Shown in pieces: positions 26,389 to 32,463 of a DNA stretch of 32,463 nucleotides. Made by a program: the position numbers and the translations under genes. The stretch is from a virus. Within the stretch, counting starts at the first letter, position 1. Each line of letters opens with the position of its first letter. The DNA is taken from IMG/VR virus record IMGVR_UViG_3300044716_001156, positions 1 to 32,463 of that record; one strand, given 5' to 3'. The notes beneath the pieces are model-generated. The model was not told where the DNA came from and searched no databases. It saw only the letters and a list, made by a program, of their open reading frames with translations.

Positions 26389-27111
26389 ATGGTTTCAACC
26401 GTACTATCAATTATTAATAGTGCAAGAGGTAGAGGGGGGCTAGGCAAAAGCCCTCTTACTGCTTCTCAATTTGATGCAATTGGAAATGTTGACAAAGATA
26501 TCACCACTCTAAAAACCGAATTCGCAAGGCTGTACAAAGAACTAGCTTTGATGAAAAAAGAAGATTTCAGACAGTTATTTACTGTAACTACTGCAATCGG
26601 AGTAAATGAATATTCTTTGACTTTTGATCCTAATCAAATTGTTGAAATGGACTTAAGGGTTATTAACATAGCTAATAGCGCACCTTGGATAGTCAATTAT
26701 GTTTCTGAAGCTGATGTGCTTAATCGTTATCCTGATGCTGATTTGATTCCATCTGGCAGGCCTTATCAATGGTGGATTAAGTCAACAACTAATCAACAAA
26801 TCAAGAAGCTGGCATTTGTTGGAATTCCTGATGCTGTATACACAATTGAAGGTTTCCAAAATGTTAGAGCTGAAACTTTAACTGCAAATTTAGCCACTAA
26901 GTGTGTTCAAGAGGGCGATTTATGGTTAGAAGATAAGCTGTATGAAATGATGCTTATGTCATTTGGTTTGATTGATGGATATACAGAGCAATATAGCCAT
27001 AACAGCAAGATGAAGTATATCGGTCAAGGCAATTCACAAGAATTGCAAGGGGAGGCTTATTTCCCAGCACAAGACGGATTAAACCAGAGGGATTTTGTAG
27101 TATGGCGATAG
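26389..27111 (+). CDS. Head-to-tail connector / head completion protein (P22 gp4-like)
   Basis: 240 residues. The middle, RLYKELALMKKEDFRQLFTVTTAIGVNEYSLTFDPNQIVEMDLRVINIANSAPWIVNYVSEADVLNRYPDADLIPSGRPYQWWI, followed by IKKLAFVGIPDAVYTIEGFQ, matches the pattern of phage adaptor proteins (ring proteins binding below the portal, T7 gp11/P22 gp4 type). The C-terminal helices (DLWLEDKLYEMMLMSFGLIDGYTEQ) would dock on the portal. Overlap with the next gene is 10 nt. Confidence 0.65.
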   Translation: MVSTVLSIINSARGRGGLGKSPLTASQFDAIGNVDKDITTLKTEFARLYKELALMKKEDFRQLFTVTTAIGVNEYSLTFDPNQIVEMDLRVINIANSAPWIVNYVSEADVLNRYPDADLIPSGRPYQWWIKSTTNQQIKKLAFVGIPDAVYTIEGFQNVRAETLTANLATKCVQEGDLWLEDKLYEMMLMSFGLIDGYTEQYSHNSKMKYIGQGNSQELQGEAYFPAQDGLNQRDFVVWR

Positions 27112-27794
27112 GCGAACTTGAAATAAGTAACGTAATTCCAATTGAATTAAAGCCAAAAAAGGTTTTAACAGTTGGTTTATTTGTCCCTGAAAAAGATATA
27201 CCTAGGCTATCACGTCAAAACCTGATAAACATTGGTAAGCTATATTTTAGGACCCTTGATGATGGCAGATTTTTTGAACAAGCCGCAATCAAAATGAAGG
27301 TTCCTAAGCCACAAAACGCAACCGAAGCTAAAGTTATTCGAAATATGTGTTTGAAAAACTGGGAGGAATTACCAGTAGAAGAGCAATATGAGATTGTGGT
27401 TAGGCATCCAAGAAGTATTTTGAACGAATGGATCAGGGAATACAACAAAGCTATTCACTTTATGCTAGATGGGAGTGAGATAGTTTCAGCCTTATTAATA
27501 ACCGAAAGAGAAAAAGGATTTAGTTTAAGCGCAGATTTCCCTTTTGTTGAAAATGGAATAAATAGCGTTGCTAAAGTCCGTAAATGGCTTAAAGTCAAAG
27601 ACCAATTATTTTCAGACCTAGGCGCAGAAGGCTATAAATATCTATTTGCAATTGCAGCAGATGAGAAAAGCAAGAAGCTACTTGAGCTTATAGGCTCCAC
27701 AAACAAAGGTTTTCGCTCGATTAAACAGCTTGATAGTAGTGTTTATAACGGCAAGATAACAAGATATTCCCAGTATAGATTCAAGTTAAAATGA
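27102..27794 (+). CDS. Virion-module protein, possibly GNAT-like
   Basis: 230 residues. The second half (EIVSALLITEREKGFSLSADFPFVENGINSVAKVRKWLKVKDQLFSDLGAEGYKYLFAIAADEKSKKLLELIGSTNKGFR) has the strand-helix order and late 'l...iGf...' ending of GNAT acyltransferase folds, which occur as small proteins in podovirus head-tail modules. The acetyl-CoA loop is not obvious, so activity is doubtful. Forty bases separate it from the next gene. Confidence 0.4.
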   Translation: MAIGELEISNVIPIELKPKKVLTVGLFVPEKDIPRLSRQNLINIGKLYFRTLDDGRFFEQAAIKMKVPKPQNATEAKVIRNMCLKNWEELPVEEQYEIVVRHPRSILNEWIREYNKAIHFMLDGSEIVSALLITEREKGFSLSADFPFVENGINSVAKVRKWLKVKDQLFSDLGAEGYKYLFAIAADEKSKKLLELIGSTNKGFRSIKQLDSSVYNGKITRYSQYRFKLK

Positions 27795-27834
27795 GCATTA
27801 ACAATACAGGCTTTTTCCAACGAGGATTGAGATA

Positions 27835-28551
27835 ATGGGTAGTAAGAAAAAAGCACCACAAGTAGATCCAAGCCAAGCAATAAACGCCCAGAGAGAGGCT
27901 TTAGCGTATCAAGAGAAATACACACCAACTAGTCAAAATTATGATTCAGGCGGTTTTGGTTCAACCTTTAGCAGCTTTGATCCTACTACTAAGCAAATCA
28001 AGACTAGTGTAAATGCTGACCCTAGAATACAAAAGGGATTAAGCGATTATCTTGACAGTGCAAACAATTTTGACAATGATGTAAATGCTGAACAGCAAAA
28101 TACAGATGTTCAAGTAAATGACTTTATAAAATCTCAAATAAACAATCTACAAGGTGATTTAGGGCCCGCTGGACGTGCTAGCTCTAAAGGTGGCTATTAT
28201 GCTGGGCAATTCGGTAAGTCATTGTCTTATGATGCTCAGAACATGAGAGAAGCCGCTCGTCAAAGAGTGGTTCAAAGAAATCAAGATAGATACAACATGT
28301 TCTATCAGCCTTATGCAGTACTTGCAGGTAGCGCAAATCCTGGAATGGTTAATCAAAATGTGGCTGGACTCGGAGCTGGTGGAGCTAGCACTTATAACAA
28401 TATGGGGCAAACATATTCCAATGCAGCTAACACAAATGCTCAATTGAGAATGCAAGCCCGTATGCAGCCCGCACCATGGCAAACAGCGGTGGGTGTACTT
28501 GGTGGACTTGGTTCAAGCGCCATTGGAGCATATACGGGGGGTGGAAGATAA
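27835..28551 (+). CDS. Putative ejection/internal virion protein
   Basis: 238 residues: Gln/Asn/Ala-rich, helical with Gly-rich segments. It opens KKKAPQVDPSQAINAQREAL, has a central DNFDNDVNAEQQNTDVQVNDFIKSQINNLQGDLGPAGRASSKGG, and ends in a glycine-zipper-like stretch (AVGVLGGLGSSAIGAYTGGG). This is the composition of small podovirus DNA-ejection proteins (P22 gp7 type), which leave the capsid and line a channel across the cell envelope. Family match is by composition and order only. Confidence 0.55.
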   Translation: MGSKKKAPQVDPSQAINAQREALAYQEKYTPTSQNYDSGGFGSTFSSFDPTTKQIKTSVNADPRIQKGLSDYLDSANNFDNDVNAEQQNTDVQVNDFIKSQINNLQGDLGPAGRASSKGGYYAGQFGKSLSYDAQNMREAARQRVVQRNQDRYNMFYQPYAVLAGSANPGMVNQNVAGLGAGGASTYNNMGQTYSNAANTNAQLRMQARMQPAPWQTAVGVLGGLGSSAIGAYTGGGR

Positions 28552-29669
28552 TGTCACAAGGAATTCTTCAAGGGCTTCAAATTGGTTCTCAACTTGGCGA
28601 AAACATGTTTGGTCCAAGGCAAAAAAGACAATTATGGGAATTGCAACAAGAGGCCGAATTTGAAAGACAAAAACAATTAGCTCAATTCAATTCGGATTTA
28701 GCAGAAAACAAAGAAAACAGGCTTTACGACAGAAACGCAAAAATCTTAGAGCAAATGATGGGCAATAGTACCCAGCAGCCAGCTAAACAGGGGCTTGCTG
28801 AAGGTGCTTTGATGGATTTAGGAGTTAGGGGAGCACCCGCAGCGCAAGGCGAATATTTAACACCAACACCCAAAGAAGGCGGAGGATTCAGCTTTGCCCC
28901 TTCTGGTGAAAAGTTTAATAATCCAGCTGCCAATAGAAGCACTTATATTGCACCTCAAAGCCTTGGACTTTCAGGAAAGCAACAACTAGCAGAAGGGGCG
29001 GGAAATGCTCAAGATGCAAGAGTCAATTATTCAAGCGCTATGTCACCTGATAGTGTTGATAAAACAAACAAGGTAATTCAGGCTAATTCCTTGGCTCAGG
29101 GGTTAAACGTAATGGGGAATAATCCTCAAGCTCAGCCTGAAGGTTCTGATAGGCAAGCCCATAAACGGGAATACATTAAAGCTTATGGGCCCGCTTTCTT
29201 AAACCAAAAAGGGGGAGTTGCAGCGCTTTTAAAAGCCGAAAATGATGATTGGTACAAGAGCCAACAAGACAGCTACAACCAAAAGAAACAACCGCTTGAA
29301 CTTGAAAAACTAACAAATGATATTGAATTTAATAAGAAGCACAGAGAATACACGCTTAAGCGTGACAAATTACTAACTGAGCTTGAAACAGAAATCAATC
29401 CGCTAAAGATTAAACAAATAGAATCACAAATTAAGAATCTGGACATTAGAAACCAGTATCAACCAGCAATGTTCCAGAACACGTTAGACAGTGGAAGAGC
29501 ATATAGAGAAAATGTAAATGCTCCAACTTTTAGTAATTCAGTTTCAAGCATGAACGAAAAAGGGGAGACAGTAACAAGCACAGTCAGAACAAAAGGGAAC
29601 GCACCATCTTCTCAACCCAAGCAAAAACCAGCCATCATCTTTAATTACAGTCCAGTTTTAAAGAGGTAG
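28551..29669 (+). CDS. Putative ejection/internal virion protein
   Basis: 372 residues from ATG at 28551, which overlaps the upstream stop (TAATG) and follows GGTGGAAG; an earlier in-frame ATG lies inside the preceding gene. It opens with QGILQGLQIGSQLGENMF, a Gly-spaced helix, then a long coiled coil (QLWELQQEAEFERQKQLAQFNSDLAENKENRL), a low-complexity centre and a second coiled coil (LEKLTNDIEFNKKHREYTLKRDKLLTELETEINPLKIKQIESQIKNL). The pattern fits an internal virion protein of the P22 gp20/gp16 class. Confidence 0.6.
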   Translation: MSQGILQGLQIGSQLGENMFGPRQKRQLWELQQEAEFERQKQLAQFNSDLAENKENRLYDRNAKILEQMMGNSTQQPAKQGLAEGALMDLGVRGAPAAQGEYLTPTPKEGGGFSFAPSGEKFNNPAANRSTYIAPQSLGLSGKQQLAEGAGNAQDARVNYSSAMSPDSVDKTNKVIQANSLAQGLNVMGNNPQAQPEGSDRQAHKREYIKAYGPAFLNQKGGVAALLKAENDDWYKSQQDSYNQKKQPLELEKLTNDIEFNKKHREYTLKRDKLLTELETEINPLKIKQIESQIKNLDIRNQYQPAMFQNTLDSGRAYRENVNAPTFSNSVSSMNEKGETVTSTVRTKGNAPSSQPKQKPAIIFNYSPVLKR

Positions 29670-29672
29670 GAC

Positions 29673-32463
29673 ATGACTCAAGGCTATATTCCAAATCAAG
29701 CAATTGTAAAAAAAGCGGGAATTCCCAGAATAGAAGATGCAATGGGGGGATTGTTCAGCCGTGGCCTTTCAGGGGCTCAAGACATTATTAGTGGATTGTC
29801 AAACCGTGCAGATGTAAATCAGCTTAAGTCAATTCAGGCCGCTCAATCAATAATTCCTAATAGAAATAATGTTTTAGATGCAAATGATTTATTCCAAAGC
29901 GTTTCAGGCAGAGTTTCAGGACAACAAGCTAGAGGTCTAGCCCAAAAAGAAAATCAATTAGCTTCTCAAGGACTAGCAAGCAAGCTTTCAGATAAAAACA
30001 AAATAGTTAATAGAATTGCAAGCGAAGAAGCTAAAAGCATTGATTCAGCCAGATTAGATTTAGACAGGCAAGGGAAAGAAGCTTTAACTCAATTTGAGAA
30101 GCAATTAAGAGATTCCAATTCATTTGATGACAATGAAATTCAAGACGCTTTAAATTCTGCAAGAAAGCAAATTGAATCAAAAAATAAAGAATTAGTATTT
30201 GGAGAAGCAAAAAAAGTTACTCAATTCCTTGACAAAACAGGGGGGATGAATCCAATTGAGAGCGCATCATTTAAAGGGAATGAACTCACTAGGGCGATAG
30301 GTGGACAGCCTTCGATTCAAGCACAAGCATTGCCAATAGCAGCCAAAGCAGCCGCAATCTATCAAGGTGGTGGAGCTCCATTGGTTAGAACCGCTGGGCA
30401 AATTCTTTCAGCTCCTGAAAACTTAATGAAACAGGTAGGCTATCAACCAGAAAAGCCAGGGCTATTAAAATATGCTGGTGATTATCTTCAAGGGGTAAAT
30501 CAGGATGTTCAAGAAAGTCCTCAAGTCCAAATGTTGCAAAATCAAAACCCTATTGTTGCTGGTGGCACTGGACTTACAGGTGAATCTATTCCCTTCATGA
30601 TTGCCCCTGAGGGTGCATTAGCAAGGAACGCCGCTGCTTCAACAATTAAAACACTTGCAAAAGCTGGAGCTCCTTCAATTGTCAAAAAAATTGCAGGCGC
30701 AGCCATAAAAGAGGGAGTCCAAGACGCAGGATTAAGCGCATTACAAACTGGAAGCGATTTGCTTTCACAAGTTGACTCAGGAGCATTGACCAAAGAACAA
30801 GCATTATCACAGTTGCCAAGTCAATTAGCCATTAATGCAGCTGGTGATTTTGTAGGTGCTGGTGCATTGCGTGGAGCGGGTGATTTAGCTGGTAAAGCCT
30901 TAAAAGGACAAATCAAACTCCCTGAAATGCCTAAGACTGAGACGGTTGGAGGTGAGGGCGGCGCAAATGCTGTATTAGAAAGACCAACTACCGCCAAGCC
31001 GTCAAATGATTTCAACATGTCTGAAACTTATAGACAAATTGGCCAAGAAATGGAGAAAGCGGGCTTGCTTGAACAAGCTACTAAGTTTTACAAAAAAGCG
31101 GATGCGAATGATCCTTTATTAGTAAATGCAAAGCTCAAAAAGCAAAAGGGAATTACCCAAGTTCGAAAAAGGATTGCAGAAGAAGAAGCTAATCTTCAGA
31201 AGTCTCAACAGGTTGCACCTGACAATAACATTCCTTCACAGGTGGACAATTTAGGTAACCAAGCGAAGCCACCGACAGAAACAGAATCGCCCAAATATAA
31301 AAACTCGGAATTGGATCGTCCTCAGACATTGGCTCAAGATAGCAATTTGCGGACAAATACGCAAACACAAGCCCAAGTTGAATTCGCCATAAGGGCAAAA
31401 GCTGGACGAATAGAGCAGCTTAACAAACGAATTAAAGGGAATTCTCTGGAGCTAGCAAACCTAAAAAAAGGCGGTAAGTCTTGGAGAGGTCTTACTACTA
31501 AAGATATACCTGCACTAGAAAAGAAAATACAAGAAGATAAAGAAGCTTTAAAGCAGATTAAAAACCCTTCTCCCGATCTCGCTTATCAATCCAATTTGCG
31601 TAACCAACAAACAGGAAATAGCACACAATCCCGTGAAACAATTCGTCAAAACGAAAATGCCAATACACCCCCACTAAAAGAACAGCAATTAATAAGTGAA
31701 GGTATGGGTGCCACCAAGCTCGTTTCTTCAAATGAAAACCTCTTAAATAAAAACCAAGATAGCAATTTAGGCAAGAATGCGCAAAAAGATTTAAAGAAAC
31801 AACCCTCACCAGTTGAAACGGAAACAGGCAAAGCGACTGAGCAAAATTCCAGATTCGTAAGGCGAGAGTTAGCAGATGAAAAAGCCGATCCAGATTTTGG
31901 TAAGGATTATGTTTTGGAATCCAAAAAGGGGGATTATGTTGAAAAGATTTACCGCAAACCCCTTAACAATGCGGTGATTGTCAATAGCGAATTGCCACCT
32001 TCTAAATTTGACAACAGTAAGCCTTATCGTACTCAATGGACAAGAGAGACATTTGAAACGCCAGAACAGGCAGATTTATTCGTTAGTAAGCTGCAGAAAG
32101 AAGCAAACTCTTCTTCTTTTAAGGATCTTGGTGAATCAAGAATTAAAAATATTGCAAAAGAAGCAAGGGAATCACAATCAGAATCTCCAACCAGTAAGCC
32201 ACCCTCCCCAGTTCAAACACCACGCAATCAAGCCGAACTAGAACAAACCTACAAAACCACCTTTGGACTTGATGAACCTAAAGCCAAAGCCGCAGCGGTT
32301 GTTACTGACAGGATATTTGACACCATTGCAAGGCGTAAAGGGATAACCAAAGAAGCTGCTTATGCTGAGGTTGGTTTTAAGAAGAGTAATGTAAGTGAAG
32401 TTGGCAAAGGTGCTAAGTTTCAAGGAGCCCAAACAGACACGCCCGAATTTAAAAACTGGTTTG
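29673..32463 (+). CDS. Giant polyvalent ejection protein, N-terminal 930 codons (runs off window)
   Basis: The frame opens with ATG at 29673 after GAGGTAGG and is uninterrupted to the window end. Residues 1-200 are helical and Gln/Ser-rich. About 200-430 is Gly/Ala-rich with glycine-zipper-like helices (GGTGLTGESIPFMIAPEGAL; NAAGDFVGAGALRGAGDLAG), expected of membrane-crossing ejection proteins. About 430-850 is low-complexity linker with a repeated S-N-L motif near DSNLRTN, QSNLRNQ and DSNLGKN. The last stretch has the helical VVTDRIFDTIARRKGITKEAAYAEVGF and ends TDTPEFKNWFG. That final motif normally introduces the ADP-ribosyltransferase-like or nuclease domains of phage large polyvalent proteins, which would lie just outside the window. 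Confidence 0.75.
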   Translation, partial: MTQGYIPNQAIVKKAGIPRIEDAMGGLFSRGLSGAQDIISGLSNRADVNQLKSIQAAQSIIPNRNNVLDANDLFQSVSGRVSGQQARGLAQKENQLASQGLASKLSDKNKIVNRIASEEAKSIDSARLDLDRQGKEALTQFEKQLRDSNSFDDNEIQDALNSARKQIESKNKELVFGEAKKVTQFLDKTGGMNPIESASFKGNELTRAIGGQPSIQAQALPIAAKAAAIYQGGGAPLVRTAGQILSAPENLMKQVGYQPEKPGLLKYAGDYLQGVNQDVQESPQVQMLQNQNPIVAGGTGLTGESIPFMIAPEGALARNAAASTIKTLAKAGAPSIVKKIAGAAIKEGVQDAGLSALQTGSDLLSQVDSGALTKEQALSQLPSQLAINAAGDFVGAGALRGAGDLAGKALKGQIKLPEMPKTETVGGEGGANAVLERPTTAKPSNDFNMSETYRQIGQEMEKAGLLEQATKFYKKADANDPLLVNAKLKKQKGITQVRKRIAEEEANLQKSQQVAPDNNIPSQVDNLGNQAKPPTETESPKYKNSELDRPQTLAQDSNLRTNTQTQAQVEFAIRAKAGRIEQLNKRIKGNSLELANLKKGGKSWRGLTTKDIPALEKKIQEDKEALKQIKNPSPDLAYQSNLRNQQTGNSTQSRETIRQNENANTPPLKEQQLISEGMGATKLVSSNENLLNKNQDSNLGKNAQKDLKKQPSPVETETGKATEQNSRFVRRELADEKADPDFGKDYVLESKKGDYVEKIYRKPLNNAVIVNSELPPSKFDNSKPYRTQWTRETFETPEQADLFVSKLQKEANSSSFKDLGESRIKNIAKEARESQSESPTSKPPSPVQTPRNQAELEQTYKTTFGLDEPKAKAAAVVTDRIFDTIARRKGITKEAAYAEVGFKKSNVSEVGKGAKFQGAQTDTPEFKNWF

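Overview
The window reads as one contiguous stretch of a tailed double-stranded DNA phage or prophage genome. It is AT-rich and densely packed, with 1-20 nt start/stop overlaps almost everywhere. No bacterial housekeeping gene, integrase, tRNA, rRNA, CRISPR array or insertion sequence was recognised. The head genes (small and large terminase, portal, scaffold, major capsid protein, a P22 gp4-like connector, ejection-type internal proteins) and the lack of any recognisable tape-measure or tail-tube gene suggest a short-tailed, podovirus-like virion. A membrane-anchored lysozyme-like protein with a lipobox-like segment and sigma70-type promoters suggest a Gram-negative host. The exact host cannot be told from the sequence.

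Layout. (1) 1-4447, plus strand: the end of a lectin-like tail/fibre protein, a YkuD-like HxxxxxxxSxGC protein, then small accessory genes including HTH proteins, a Vsr/DUF559-like nuclease fold and a Tad2-type anti-Thoeris protein. (2) 4448-4785: no protein gene, but two strong terminators framing a structured candidate small RNA. (3) 4786-12178, minus strand: a long translationally coupled early-type operon with a lysozyme-like protein, a zinc-finger protein, a YopX protein, a putative ssDNA-binding protein and the most unusual object here, five tandem paralogous Gly-X repeat genes (9618-11068). (4) 12204-14751, plus strand: a divergent promoter, small genes, then an O/P-like replication pair. 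The initiator gene carries in-phase 22-bp iterons followed by an AT-rich stretch, and its leader can form a pseudoknot next to the ribosome binding site. (5) 14773-15587, minus strand: a three-gene operon. (6) 15755-20980, plus strand: packaging genes and portal. (7) 20934-22941, minus strand: a cassette headed by a ribbon-helix-helix regulator, inserted between portal and scaffold. (8) 23023-32463, plus strand: scaffold, capsid, connector, ejection proteins and the N-terminal 930 codons of a giant polyvalent protein cut by the window edge.

How it works together: the two divergent blocks around 12.2 kb look like the early/replication region with a regulator (11978-12178) and its promoter between them. 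The plus-strand blocks at both window ends look like late structural and lysis genes, so in a circular or permuted genome the end of the window would run toward the tail genes at its start. The main candidates for undescribed biology are the Gly-X multigene array, the initiator leader pseudoknot with intragenic origin, the intergenic RNA at 4.6 kb, and an apparent gene fusion by a one-base shift at 22.3 kb.
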